The notes: generated by a model from the letters alone, not told the origin. Numbered from the stretch's first letter, positions 1-14,017 are shown. The stretch: 64,000 nt of DNA from Timema cristinae (GCA_039000515.1 JBCFYV010001001.1:6811033-6875032); one strand, 5' to 3'. A program made the numbers and translations.

Positions 1-3000
1 TCCTGTATCTTAGAAAATAAATATTTCTTAATGTTTGATGACATCATACTACCCAGCAGGAACTAATTGAGTAATACTTGGAGGGGATCCGAACTACCTA
101 GTTACCTATAATTTTCAAAGAATTATAAAATATTACAGGTGTTGCGAAAATGCAACAGCGCAAGTCCCAGAGGTTTAAGTGAAAATACAGATTGTCGGTA
201 CAGTATATTATTACCTCTCTATTCTAATAAATGGTACAACTAATGAACAAATAAACTTGACCCTCAGCTCCACTACCATATTTTTAACACTGTGTGGTAG
301 TTATAATTATAGTTACAATAATTTTTAAAGCGCTTACGAATGATACATATTATCTATGAAAGGAATTGATTTGAATACATGCATTTATCAATTAAGTATC
401 TATTTCCATGATAAACATGGTTAAATGTACGCATTATATATTTTTCTTAGTATCACAAGATTTTCAAATGCACGGCAAGTATTTTCAAGAAAAATTCGAA
501 GCTATATCTCAATGTGAATCCGTCCAATTTAAATATTTGTAGCTTATTATAAAGTTAAAATAAAGATACTTTTTTTGAACTAGGCAAGTTATAGAATATT
601 GTATTTTTACAATAGTAATTTTTATTTGAAAATGGAACAGTTTATAATATTTTATTATGTCCAATTTATTTAGCACCATGTCTTAATACCCGTTTGGGTT
701 GTAGGCATATGTACTAATTAAGTTGACGAGTTAGTGATGAAGAAGATTGAATTTAGTGGAAGTGTACCCACGTGGAGGTATAGTGGAAAACCATTTTGGA
801 AAACCCACCCTTAATATACCCAACCGGGACCCTACCCCATTTCCCCACCTTTGGTAATATAATCTATTGCAAGGGTAATGCTTTATACAATTCAGCCACA
901 GAAGCAGGCTACAGTTTTTTTTGTGTTAATTTTTCGTTTGAGAATTACAGAAAAAAAAATTATTTGTAAGGTTAATTAGCTAGAATTTTATATTCTGGTT
1001 TCTATAATAAATTTCAAATAAAACTTTCTTTTCTCCGTGTTGTATTTGATTTAAGAAACACAATATTAAACACTGAGGGAGGATTTTTTTTTAAAATTGC
1101 CAAGTGGCTTTAAAAATTATATATATAACATGAACGTTTAGTTTGAAGAAAAAATTAACTGTATCTTACTATGCGTATTTTATAATACTCTTTCAAAATA
1201 TATTAAATTTAGGTGTGTGCTTGTATTAATAACATTTGATGATATTTTTATTTTTATAAACTAATATAATTAATGTATAATGTAATAAACAAAAGTAAAT
1301 TAATAATGCAGAGTAAATTTACATTAATTAAATATCTGAATAGTTGTTTTGTATCTAAAAATTATTGAGCTGAGGGTCTTTGTGTATATTATAAATAAAA
1401 ATATATAATTATTACATTCAAGCATAGATAAAGGGCGCATATACATTTCAAATTGACTTTGTATGAACCACAGATTAATTTTTGTGGCGATCGTTATGTT
1501 GATCAAATTTTAAGATTGTCTTTGTAAATAATACACGCTCCACAAAAGTTTTCACCTTCTTCCATTATTTACCAATTGTTTTCCATGATTAGTACCTGCA
1601 CTCTATTTAGCTTATTGTGTGGTTTTATTATCTTGCTGAACATAAAATATATTATAAAACATTATAATAGTAATATTATGTAACAATACTAAGCATGCTT
1701 GCAAACGTATGTGAGATTACTATATAACAACTGCGTTGACAACTTGTAAAACATCTTTAACTTGCTCGAACACACACTTGGATGATAACACTTTGGTAAC
1801 TACACTAAAGTTATACTGAGTGTATGATTTAAAGGACCCTACACGTTGAGTATGAAGCTGCGTAAGCTAAGACCCTAATTAATTATTGTGTGGAAATATA
1901 CATTTATGAGACAGGACTTAACCAACCATTTCTGTGGTTTTAAAATACATAAGAATACCAAGACTTCAAATTAGAAATAAAGATATTCCATATCTCAAAG
2001 ATTAATAGGCTGATTACATATTTATTTGTGTCTTGGATGGAAAATATTGAACTCCTCTGAACATTGTAATTTGTTTATACTGCTTTATTATATATAAGGT
2101 GCCAGATTATCCGAGATCACTGCATCTGAGGCGCCTAGGATGATATGGAAACTTGGATAATTGGGTATCGTGGATGATGGAATCTACTGTACTTACTAAA
2201 CAAAACCAAATCTCATGGTGCATTTATGATTACCGGTATATCTCATTTTGGTGAGTTAAAAAGAGTTGATAAGCAGGTATTATCATTGCATAGTCATACA
2301 GCCATAATAATTTAAATAAATGCTAAATTTCTATCTTATAAAAACATGATTATTAAAATATTCATTTAATCAATATTGTATATTTAGATTACTCCTTGAA
2401 AATTAATTATGTTATAGAATAATGTATACTCTGTGTTTTAGAATTCTTTTAAGAGGGTTTTTTCAAACAAAAACATTAATATTAGTTTTGTTTTAACACT
2501 TGGTTTGAAAATAGAACATATATTTTCTGTAAACTTATTTTTTGCGACTATTTAGCTATAATTTGTGTGTATTTATAAAACTTATGAATATTCCACTCAT
2601 TAAATACATACATACCTAATAACGCCGTTCCCTTACGGGGTATTAAATGGTAACATAGCTATTTTACATAAAGTAATGTTGCCTTTATGATGATCTGTTA
2701 TGGTATTAATTATAGATATATATATATATATATTCGGAATCACAGAACCTCTATAGATACAATCAAAATTTTTTCTTTTATATATATTTATTCAGAGGTA
2801 GATTCTAAAATAAATATGTTTTAATTATATATAAAAAATTTGATGGTATGATCGAAATACTTTGTTTATTAAAGGTTATTAAAACATAGTATGTCATGAA
2901 TAGGTTCCTAATGTTCCAATTAATAGCTTTCAAACATGTTTGTTGATAAAACGGCTACTCCTTAATTTAGTGACCAATAGATTGTCAACAGAAATATATA

Positions 3001-4480
3001 TCCTACCCATGCACTTATATATTATTCTAGTGTATTTACTTTGAAAATAATACAGAATCTCTTAATTTATATAAGAAAAATATATTTAAATATTATGAAA
3101 GAACAAATATAGTTAAATTATGAATTATTAATGATCATAAGCCAAAATATATAAAATAACATTAATATTTTGTTAAAATTATAGAAATAGTATGTCTCAT
3201 TCACACGTACAATTTATAGTTTACTAAATACTAGTAAATGTTTAGGTTAGATTAACCATTTTTAACACAGGATAGTATTTGTTTAAAGTAGCTAAGACCT
3301 CAATACTAAATAACTTGATTATGCTTGGTTAAAATGTAAATCTGTAGACACCTATGAATAAAAATACAATATAGAGAATTTATTTAGGAAACTAATTAAT
3401 TTATTAAAATCAAATATAAAATTAATTAACCTTTATTACTTGCAGCCTATTTGGTGCTTATATGTGCATAATTTTAATAATCTTATGTTTATTTTTGCAT
3501 CTATGAGATCTCATTTGAATAATAATTTTACATAATCCCAATAGTATCAATGTTTTTATAAGTTAAAGTAACTTTAAGAATAATATTTTATCCTCAATTG
3601 GTCATAGCATACATAATCAAACGAGAATTATTTTTTAATAAATTAGGCACTTAATCCTTAGTTTAAAATGGACTTTGGACTATTTTATAATTAATTAAAA
3701 AAATCTATTTTAAGTTTTGTTTTCTGCGTTTATATTAAAATAATTCAAAGTATTTCGATCACTTGTATTTATACCTACTTAAAGATTGAAATAATTTGTG
3801 CTAAAGTGTTGTGTTTTCGAATCAACTAGATTCAAAAAGTAATCAAACTTTGTATGTTCTTGGTGTTATTTAACACTATTTACAGAAAACTATTAGTTGA
3901 GGAAGCTATAGTCATATTTAACAGGAAACTCAAAATATGCACTGAAAATTGTTCATGGTAATAATATCGATATTAATGATAATAATAAATGGTGTGAATA
4001 ACAAATATTAAATTATCTCTGCTTCATTATGTACCTAGATACCAAAATGCTTTACTCACAAGACTGGGAAGTTTCCAGTCCAACAATATTGTTACAGTTA
4101 AGCTACTAAGGTTGTTGTTGTTCTTGTTATAATTTGTCTCACACAAAAAAAAAAAGCTGACACTGTCCATTAGTCAGCCATGTAACATTCCTTCCAGTTT
4201 GTTCACACATAAATAAAATAATTAATTTCTTTCTTTTAACTCTCCCACAGATTATAAAAAAAAACTGCCAAGAGAAAAAAAAAGATTTTTATACTCATTT
4301 GGCACATATTACATATTAAATGTTAAGGATTTTGTGTTTTATATATGTTTGCTTTTTTAAATGATCTGCAAAATGTATGAAAATAAACATTTTCTCAAAA
4401 ATTGTACGTTTACTCTTATTTTAAAAAACTACTTATATACCCGAATGGTTGTGGGTGTGTGTGTACATGTGTATGTATCG
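1..4480. other. AT-rich intergenic DNA, no gene seen
   Basis: About 70 percent or more A+T with no open frame of convincing composition and no paired splice signals around a GC-richer island. A worn SINE-B copy lies at about 668-835 and an (AT)n run near 2716. The only open frame of note (1324-1506, minus) is low-complexity and looks like chance. Confidence 0.6.
668..835 (-). repeat. SINE-B copy, degenerate
   Basis: Reads on the minus strand. The plus strand shows the diagnostic tail (tagcaccatgtcttaatacc, then a cccgtttgggtt form of the CCCGAACGGG palindrome), then the body with the gtggaggtatagtggaaaaccatt block, and it stops near a worn acccaaccgggacc box. The tRNA-like head is mostly lost. 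Confidence 0.6.
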
Positions 4481-4488
4481 TACTCAAG

Positions 4489-4635
4489 TCAAAGTTTTAT
4501 TGGATCCTCAACAGTTACACCATCAGCTGTAAAGTCTAAGTAGCACTGAAGAGGAGTACTAGGGAAATGAGGTAGTTTCCAAATGCTTTCCACACTGAGA
4601 CAGAAGGTACTATTCGCCATCAGTTTGCTAAGCCA
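4489..4635 (-). other. unassigned open stretch next to an 87-bp array
   Basis: This block is richer in G+C than its surroundings and open on the minus strand, ending with TGA at 4489. The peptide (for example FTADGVTVEDPIKL at its end) matches nothing I recognise. An AATAAA lies at 4496-4501 on the minus strand but precedes the stop codon, so it does not look like the signal of this frame. It could be a terminal exon of a gene downstream of Vps13, or an old element end. The frame continues into the array at 4636-4980. Confidence 0.25.
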
Positions 4636-4980
4636 CCAACTGACCCTACAAGCGACACATTCACTTAATTCATAACAGGGACTGTCTATATATTGAATTA
4701 TATTACTAGTATCGTTCATACACCAACTGACCCTACAAGCGACACCTTCACTCCATTCATCACAGGGACTGGCTGTGTATTGAATGTTAATACTAGTATC
4801 GTTCATACACCAACTGACCCTACAAGCGACACCTTCACTCCATTCATCACGGGGACTGGCTGTATATTGAATGTATTACTAGTATCGTTCATACACCAAC
4901 TGACCCTACAAGCGACACCTTCACTCCATTCATCACAGGGACTGGCTGTATATTGAATGTTATTACTAGTATCGTTCATA
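4636..4980. repeat. 87-bp minisatellite, about 4 copies
   Basis: The motif ccaactgaccctacaagcga begins at 4636, 4723, 4810 and 4896, giving a period of 87, 87 and 86 bp. Because 87 is divisible by 3, open frames run through it on both strands (4693-4956 plus, 4489-4806 minus); these are a by-product of the period and not evidence for a gene. Copies differ at scattered positions. Confidence 0.9.
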
Positions 4981-5879
4981 CCTCTGACACTTTCATATTT
5001 GCCAAAACCATAAACGAGACTGAGACATCAATGAAAGTGACATTTCGCTCTAGCCCCCACCATAAGAACTAGTGCATTATAAATACTATATCTGATCAGA
5101 AATGGATCTGCGCTGATACAATGTATGTATTTTAATGTGCTTCAATTATGCGTATCTAAAAATAAATATTCAGTAAAATCACGTAGACTGAATCCCAGTA
5201 ATCCAAAAATACGGATATTTTGAAAAACATTTCCGTAATTAGAGGGGAAGAAAAAACTGAATCAGATAAAATACATTTTATCGATAACAAAGCCAAAGTT
5301 GAAAGAACTTTGTAAGTAGGCCTGCTGTAAAATAAATATCTTTAATTTAAAACCACAGTATGTACTTAGTCAGTTAAAATGAATATAAATATTATTAAAT
5401 TCATTCAACTATAATTAAAATTTTGTGAAATTATTCTGTATCCTGTTTAATCCAAATTTTGGCTAGTCAGAACAAGATTAGGTCCCAATAAGCTTTTAAC
5501 CATGTTATATATTATGTATAAATATATATTCGATAACTCGATTTGAAAACATTGCTGCAAAGCTAGTAATAAAATCACGGTAAAATGGGAACGCATCTAC
5601 TTGTTTTATTGTACGAAAGCACAATTAAATACTATTTATATTTTTGAGGTTGAGGTAGATTATGAAAGAAATATTTAAATTTCACTAGATGAAAATGTGT
5701 GATTATGGTGTGGTCCAGCCTGATACTGATGATCTAAAGATCTAATTGTCTCAGTGGACCTACTTGTGGTCGTGGAGTGATGAACTGGATGAATTATTAC
5801 ACGCTTACACTATTCAACATCTTACATTCATAATTAATAAAGGATTTATATTTTAAAGTGGTTCGTTGAAAGAAAAATG

Positions 5880-7670
5880 AGTGAGGGGCTGCATGGTATA
5901 CAAAAACGTAAAGGATAGGGAAGTTTATCTGCTGTGATAACCAACATCAACTATCGAAACACTTTGAAAGCCAACTCGAAAACATCCTTTAGAACAATTA
6001 CCAACTGCACAATATGAACAAACTTGCTAAATACATTATACGCATTTGACACGTTTGGGTATGCGCAAACATTACTGAAGTTCTAACTTACCGTTATATT
6101 ATTTTACACCCAAAAAATCTGGGAAAACGTCATAACCCCCTACTCCTATACTAGTCAACACATCACAACACTCAACGATATTACAAACTATTTTTCCTGC
6201 TGACCAGATCAAATTTAATGGGACATCAAACATTCGAGATTCTAATATCAAATACACACTTTATGTACTACTGGGAAGGATATGAGGAGGTTTTTGGTTT
6301 ACAATTTTACTTTGCCGTGGTGGACTCTCAATTTTAGGGGGTGGCCCTCTTTTGCTGTTTGGGTTCAAACCAGGTGGGCCCTCCCTGATACCCATTCGAC
6401 TCTGAACTTTCCCATTCGTTATCGGTTTTTCTTCCTCAACAATTATACACTGATTGTAGACACACTCATTTACATACTCCTATTGTATATACAATTTAAT
6501 TAGGACTTTACTTTATATATAATAACGCCACGTGGCTAACACTATACATACTATAATTTTATTATAACAAACTTCCCAGGGGCCCCAACTCCAAAAAATA
6601 TATAAACCCTCATTGTACAGTGAGGTATTCTCCAGTTGGAGGTAAAATGTGGTTGCTCCCAAACCCAAATAATTATATGCTATCACGCCACTTAGCCCAT
6701 TAGTGCAACACAAGCAGTTCCATTGGACCAACAGTTTAATCCCTGGTTATTGGCCTAGGCCGTTTGAGTCCAGGTAATTAGTCCTTTTACCCTGATATAA
6801 TTACTATTTTTCATTGCGGTCTTGATCACGTTTATTTCTTCCATCCAAGTCGTACCGTACTTACCTAAGCAATACCTTTTTTTCGCCGCCGATCCCTTCA
6901 GATCCACTTGGCCAATATGATTGTCCTCATAAACAAAGCGATACAACATTACACAACTCTTTCACAACGGTAGTATCACTGACCTTTACAACTATTTTTG
7001 ACCCAGTGAACCGACCAGTAACACTTTGTTTCAAAGAAAAGTCTGTCCCGCTCATACTATAACACCAACTGTCTGCTCATTAGTTTAATTCTTCCTAACC
7101 GGTCACGTGTTTGAGTACCACGCCTCTCGTGGGCACTATATTAGCTCCATCTTTTATATACAATTCCCCTAGACATGACGTGTTAGATCATTACAGTTTT
7201 CCAATATATCTATCTAGAGCTAGTTAAATCCAGTCCACCTCATTATACTGTAGCATTTAGCTATAACGAGTATACAAATAAAATAAATTAAACATACCCC
7301 ATCATACTGTAGCCGAAGTCAACAAGGAACACTAACGCGAGTTCCTATCAAACACACCTACTCTGCCGCACGTTGGATTTAATACTGACTCTCGATTGTG
7401 TAATTGGCCTATGCAAAAGATCTTAGTGACAAAGATCTTTTATTGTGAAGATATTGTACTCACCCCTAGTTTAGGAGGAGCTTTGGACTGTAAAGAAATT
7501 TCTCGATGGATATTCTCATGTGCGTATGTGGTTCCCGAATATTCCATGTGTATCCCCCAACCCCTTTTCCGTCGTTCCTTTTCTGGGTTGCGTTGAATAT
7601 ATAATGGCGTCTGAGCGATCAGACGTCACTCTTGGACTTGATCTGTTTGGGAGCAGGAGAAGCTCTAGCT
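5880..7670. other. moderately GC-rich block, probable degenerate element
   Basis: Base composition rises clearly above the flanks and several 60-75 codon open frames occur on both strands (6282-6503 plus, 6513-6731 minus, 6755-6949 minus, 7396-7596 plus). None gives a family I recognise. The mix of short frames on both strands suggests a decayed transposable element rather than a host gene, but no terminal repeats or transposase motifs could be picked out. Confidence 0.3.
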
Positions 7671-8384
7671 TCGATTAATATAAAATGTAAGGTCAAAATT
7701 TATATTGGCTTCATTAATATTTCTTATTTAAATCATGTAAATTTCTTAGTAAAAATTTTTTTTGGTAATTATATTTTAAATTTACAATTATTGAAAATAT
7801 GCTTGACTTCACTTTTAAGTCAATTAGTTACACGATCGAGACATCTATATCGATGATCGATTTTTGTTTGTTCTTCGATAGTAAAAAAATCAACTATAAA
7901 CTTTAAGATGTTTACGATATGTTACCATTGGCAAAAGAGTCGATCTTGAGTCTCATGAATATTTAAATAGGTTCATGGATTCAATAATGCTTCTAAAATT
8001 AAATGATAGTTCTTTTATCCATGACGTCTCAACATTAACTTTTACAATTTATTGTTCTTATGGTAAAATTGTATAATTGTTTACAAAAAAAAGGGTGGGA
8101 AAGTAAATATTTGGGTAGAATTCTAGATAAATATTTTGTGGCTTGTTAAATTGTTGTCTAGGTCTATATTCTAAATTTTTAGGAGTAATATTTTTTAACT
8201 ATCCAGTTAAGGATAACTCATTTGAGGATCTATTTTTCTCTTGTAACAAATGAACTCGTAACTAATTTTCTTTATATTGTTTTTTAAGTGATCAATGCCA
8301 TTTTACAGTAATGGGATAATTTATGATAATGGCGATCTAACTAAAAGATTAATATTTGTTGAATAATATAAATCCTGTAGGTTT

Positions 8385-8386
<2 letters not shown>

Positions 8387-8449
<63 letters not shown>

Positions 8450-8450
8450 T
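8387..8450. repeat. compound (CT)n(AT)n microsatellite
   Basis: A run of CT dinucleotides passes directly into AT dinucleotides just before the hairpin at 8456. The open frame that crosses it (8356-8670) is a repetitive Ser-Leu and Tyr-Ile translation and is not a gene. Confidence 0.95.
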
Positions 8451-8455
8451 ACTTA

Positions 8456-8476
8456 TACATTATCAACGTATGCAAG

Positions 8477-8526
<50 letters not shown>

Positions 8527-8548
8527 CTTGCATACGTTGATAATGTCT
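8456..8548. repeat. near-perfect palindrome with (AT)n centre
   Basis: The left arm acattatcaacgtatgcaag and its reverse complement cttgcatacgttgataatgt flank a pure AT-dinucleotide core. The whole segment can fold into one uninterrupted hairpin of about 45 bp per arm. It may be a tiny MITE, an inverted duplication around a microsatellite, or an assembly fold-back. Confidence 0.9.
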
Positions 8549-9008
8549 CAAATATCTCGTATATGTCATTTTGTCACATTATATTAATTATATATTTTCT
8601 CAAAGGATTGATTTCCTGTCAAATAAATACCAACAAAAAAACATTTCATATTCTTGTTAATAAATTTTAATCCACCATATCCTAGTTATTTTATTATATG
8701 TTGTGTTATAGATGGAGTCCTTATTTTGGTGTACCTTTTTTTGAGATTAATTTTCATTCTTTTATCAATTTCTGGAGATAGACCTTTTTCTTATTAAACT
8801 AGATGGGAGTTGCGGGGCCTGAGTTTTGAATGTTTGGCTACAGACAATCAAAGCAAAGAACTCCAAGTACTCGCTCCTATTGCCCCTTTTTGCTCCATTA
8901 TATTTTTGTTATATTTGGACCTCTAGTATTCCCCTTAATCTTGCTAAGGAGGTTACAATAATTGTACCTTAATATAATAATTAATAATTAACCCTATCTC
9001 AATCTTAA

Positions 9009-9371
9009 GGTGCGGCAGAAGGGCGCACGAGTAATTTTACAGTTTTTATAGCATTACATTTTTTTGACCAAAATAAATCAAATATTTCTTCAGTAGCAAT
9101 GTAGAGTTTAATTTTCTGCACATGCTGATATCAACAGATCTTGAATATATGTCAAGGGTGTTCTGGAATGTTGTCAAAACCTTTTAAATAAAGAGAAAAT
9201 ATTTTGACAAAATTCCTGGACACCCTTGACAGATATTCAAGATCTGTTGATATCAGCATGTGCAGAAAATTAAACTCTACGTTGCTACTGGAGAAATATT
9301 TTATTTATTTTGGTCAAAAAAATTATATTCTATAAAAACTGAAAAATACTTGCACTCCATTCTGCCGCACC
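9009..9371. mobile_element. fold-back MITE with TTAA target duplication
   Basis: The ends GGTGCGGCAGAA and TTCTGCCGCACC form terminal inverted repeats, and TTAA sits on both sides (9005-9008 and 9372-9375), the target typical of piggyBac-type transposition. The arms stay complementary for most of the length (for example ttctgcacatgctgatatca against tgatatcagcatgtgcagaa), so the 363-bp element is almost a complete hairpin. There is no coding capacity, so it would need a transposase supplied elsewhere. Related worn copies lie near 19.5, 21.7, 34.1 and 53.0 kb. Confidence 0.85.
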
Positions 9372-9524
9372 TTAAGATAGTTTTGTGCTGTCCATATAAT
9401 TACATCATACGCCTATCTTGAGCTATTTAAATCCAGTCTTTCACATTGCACTATATTCCTGTCCTGAGCTAGTTCTATCCAGTCCAGCTCATTGTAACCT
9501 TTCTCTTTCAGGTCCATTCTAACT

Positions 9525-9770
9525 TTATTTAGCACCGCGTCTTACTACCCGTTCGGGTTATACGCTTTAGTACTAATTACGCTAATGGATTAGGAATTGA
9601 GAAGGTTGAATTAAAGGAAGTGAACCCGCATTTGCGTGGAGGGAGAGTGTAAAACCATTTAGAAAAAAAAAACAGTTCACCCGACCAAGATTCGAACCTC
9701 GATCTCCCCGTCCTCAGCAGTCGAGCTCAACACGACAAGTGCGTTAGCCAACTACTCCACAGAGGCGGGT
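9525..9770 (-). repeat. SINE-B copy (tRNA-derived)
   Basis: Minus-strand orientation. The head at the high-coordinate end carries a tRNA-like promoter: an A-box-like stretch near gtggagtagttggctaacgc and a B-box GGTTCGAATC. A body and then the tail ending in CCCGAACGGGTAGTAAGACG follow. It is one of the best-preserved SINE-B copies in the window. Confidence 0.85.
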
Positions 9771-12700
9771 TTCATTCTAATGTTATACTCCCATCTGCGT
9801 CTATATCTTCCCAATGGTCTCTTCCCATTGGATTTGCCAGTCAATACCTTGAAAGATGATCTATATTCTTCCATTCACACTGCATGTACTTCCCAACGTA
9901 ACTTGCGCGATTTGATTATCCTACAAATGTCTTGTGATGAATATAGGGTATGTAACTAATCATTACTAAACCTCCTTCATTCTCCATTACCCTCGTAATT
10001 TTTTTGACCAAATATTCACCTGACATAAAATATTGTTATCAGGATTACGACATAATTTGAATAAACTAAACCATACTTTAGTTCCAATGTTCTTTATTTG
10101 ATATACAACTTCTCATTCGAACTTCCCTATATACAGTCAAATTTAGGAGCCATTCACATTTAACAAAATATGTATGTCCGTCATTTTAGTCATGGGTGAT
10201 GTATTGCTTACATACTACTCTATAATACAAGCATATTCAATTTTGTGCATAACATTTTGACAGGAAAACGATTCAAGTCACGGATCGGTCAAGGTAGGTG
10301 TGTTAATTAAATATATTTATTTCTCTATACACCATCACATAAATTTCTTGCTGTCAGTTGAAAATAATCACTATAGGAATCATTACCATCAAATATCAAT
10401 GTAGTTATTTAATCTATACATTTTCTAGGGGAACATAACGATATTACTAATATTCCCTCAAGGGTATTTTAAATGATTTTTTATTTTATATTGGAAAATG
10501 ACAATTAAAACCAATGGTTGAATTAACCCTGTTGTTTAAATCTTCATAGGTTATTATAGACTTTATTATTTTACATATAAGTTCTTTGCTTACAATTATA
10601 TTGGTTTAGTTTCAAAAACCTAAAATTCACGTTTAATTTTTCGATTAATTTTTTATATATCATTACCATTTTCTGTGAGATGGCATTTATATTTAATCAA
10701 TTTTATACAATGATTAAAAGCAAATGAAAAATTAAATCTTAGGACAACAATACTTATATTGGAGTTTTATAAAAGTAAAAATTCGCATAAATATGTCAAT
10801 ACAATTAACAATGAATTAAAATGGGCTACTATTATTAATAATTAGCTGAATATAATTAATATAATATATTATATGTATAACTATATTGTATTTTACGCTA
10901 CAAATAGCTATTTGAATATTTAAAAATCATTTGAGGGATATAAAGATAAAGCTAGTTGTCAAACTTTTACACATAGGCCCACGCAATCATTAATAACAAA
11001 TAAATCGTTAAGTTTGAGAACTTTTTTATTGATAATAATTGTTAGGAATTTTAGTTAATTTGAAATATTTATTATGAGTAGATGCCCCCTTTTTAATAAG
11101 TGTATAATTGTCATTGTTTCAAAATATAAAGCTATACATTTCCTTATTCTGACTACCAGGTCGTTTACGACTTCAATTTAAATCAGCAGCCATATGCTTT
11201 AAATCACCTTCACCTGCATCGGTGGCCACATAATCTAAGGCGTCAATATTAGAATAGACTGTCGATGACAGGTAGATCGGGGTTTGAATTCTGGTGTGGC
11301 GTATTGAGAGGTTTTTTTTCTAAAAATGGTTTTCCACTCTTCCTTCTCACAAAGGTTGGTATACTAGCTCTAAAATTAAACCTTCATCATTAACTATTTA
11401 CGGTAATTAGTACATACGACCTGAACAGATAGTAAGACGTGGTGCTAAAAATATCACCTTCAATAAGACAATTCAATAATTACAATGTACTACTATTCCT
11501 AGTACAGTTTACCTTTCACGTAAATTTATATTTTTAATTGTGTAGTTTTGAATTAGAATTAAACTCAACTGTGCTTAGATGTGATTTATTTTAGAGTGAT
11601 AAAACAATTAGGCCATCATCCATTTGATTATGTTTTTACTATAAATTTCCTTAAAATCGATGTTATAAAACAAATAAACTGATACAAAAATAGATATATC
11701 ATCCATAAGTAATTAAAAGTCATAAATCTATAATTTATCTTATGTAATGTAATAATTACATTTGTATAAACAAAATTATATTGATTTCAGATGGAGATAG
11801 AATAAATTTGCCTTCTCATGTTGGTTGGCAAAAAAAATATATTTTTAACAAAGCAAATTTTGTTGATTTCTCACACAACGAATTATGTAGTTCTAAAACA
11901 TAAATGCCACACAGAAAATACTTTTAAATCTGTATTTTGAAATCGTAATGATAATAAACGATTTTTATGTATGGAAAGCTTTGAACAAATAATTTTATAT
12001 TTATTAAGATATCAAATACTCTTTAAGAGGTATGAGTACTATACATCCCAAACTCATACTTTAATTTTAAATCTGTTAGAATCTTTAGTTTTAAAACTGA
12101 TGAAACTAGTTAACATTAAAAAAAAGTATTGATTTCTATATTTAAAAAAAATCACTTTTGATAATAAAAAACAGATTAAATTCTATAAAAATATAATAAC
12201 TGGTAAACGAATGTATACAATTAAATATTGAATATGATACAAAGTATTTATTTGAAAAATTTTAAATGTCATAAGTAAATAATAAAGAATATAACAAATG
12301 TTGATAAACTAAGTACTTTTGTATCTAATAGAATAGGTCTTGGTTATAAAATTATAATTTGATACTAAAATGATTTTATACAGCAGTGTTTTCACTTACG
12401 AACACATAGTCATTATCACTTTTCATTTTAAACAATTAAAAGGAAGCTAAGATTTACTCCCGTGATTAATCCTATTTTATTTTTGCCCTTTATTGTTAGA
12501 AATAGCTTAATTCTATCGAATAAAATACCATATATATATTTCCTAGAAAACGTTAGTATGAGTTTAAAGATAGACAGCACAAATTCTTGTTTATAAAATA
12601 AATAAATATATCCCAAGCGTTTTTCTTTTCTTCACGATATATCAAATTAGGGACAAGTGCAAGATAAAATATCTTATACTTTTTAAATTTAAGATATTGA

Positions 12701-14017
12701 ATATAATTAAATATTAATAGTACGTTTATGAGCAAAAACTTTTATTTTATTTTAAATAATTTAAAAAATAATTACTTTATTTAGTTAATGTGTTCAAAGA
12801 AGCTGTTAAAAGTTGTATCTTGTTAAATTTCTTAAAAATATATAAGCTAAATGTAATTTTAATAAAGATCGTTACTGAATACGTTTGCAAAACAAGGCTT
12901 AACTTTTTTTTAGGTTTACAGATTAATCAATATTTGATTTGTTATATCTTCATACCATCTCTTAATGCTGAAACTGTTGTCACTAAACTGACTATAGTGG
13001 GATTCATGCTCTAAGTGTAAAACTCTGAAATACAATCCCTAATTATAAATCAAACAATATGCTAGTCCTTTTGAAAATGTGAAGAGTATGATAAATATAC
13101 TATACTTGTTTATATTGAAATAGCAGTCAAATCATGTCAATTGTTTGTATACGAAACACTCCCGTAAAAATGCATTTATTTACAAAATATTTCCATTTGT
13201 CAAACATAATAACTATCAATGGCAACTAAAATAGATACTAAAACTGTTGATCATTAATATTATATTCTATGCATAAATGAGGTATCAGAAATGATTGATT
13301 TAAATAATTATGTTTAATAAATGTGAATATTTTCTAGTAAAGTATCAATAGTTATAACATTAAGAGATGAATAACAAAGTTGGTGGTTTTATCAGCTCTT
13401 TGTCTTAACTTTAAAAATAATTTGTAAGTTACCTAAATATCAGTCTTGCTATACAATCAAAAAGCCTGTCTTCCATATATCAGAATTATCATATCCAAGC
13501 TGTTAATAATAAATGTTTTAACTTTACAATCTATTTTTGAAACTAATAATATAGAGTTATAAAGTTTTTAGTAAATAAAATAAAATTTAAACCATCTAAT
13601 TTTGCTTAGTGATGAAACAGTTTATAAATTCATATTTCCTGAATAGCTGTGAATGTAATAATTAATTTATAATTGTGATGGTGCACGGGAAAAGGGATCT
13701 TATCTTCACCAGATTGAAAATTAGTTATTCACATTTATTTATACAGAATTTCCCACTGAATAAAATGGTGTTTTTAATTTTTTTTCTATCTTCAACTGTT
13801 AAAAAGTTATTAATATTTAAATTTGAAATTTAAGAAACAGTTTTGAGAGAACGGAAGTTAAAATTTATTAATATTTAAATATCAGAACATTTGATATGCG
13901 GTCATCATTTTAATTGAAATTGAATTAAAATATTACAATTGTTCATGATTATTTCAACTATGCATCTGAAGTAGTTACATAAACATTATTTTCTATAATA
14001 ATACATTCTTCAATAGG
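9771..14017. other. AT-rich intergenic DNA with one SINE-B
   Basis: Apart from the SINE-B at 11219-11450 I see only low-complexity AT-rich sequence. Short open frames at 12428-12735 and 12790-13014 are rich in Lys, Ile, Phe and Asn and lack splice context. Confidence 0.5.
11219..11450 (+). repeat. SINE-B copy
   Basis: Plus-strand copy beginning with a worn tRNA-like head (ggtggccacataatctaagg), a B-box-like ggtttgaattc, the body block ttttccactcttccttctca, and a tail in which CCCGAACGGG has decayed to acctgaacagatagtaagac. Confidence 0.7.

Noticed and set aside
4693..4956. 87-codon plus-strand repeat frame
   Set aside because: Produced by an 87-bp period that is divisible by three; no start context, splice signal or non-repeat portion supports it.
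8356..8670. 104-codon plus-strand frame
   Set aside because: A translation of (CT)n and (AT)n microsatellites.
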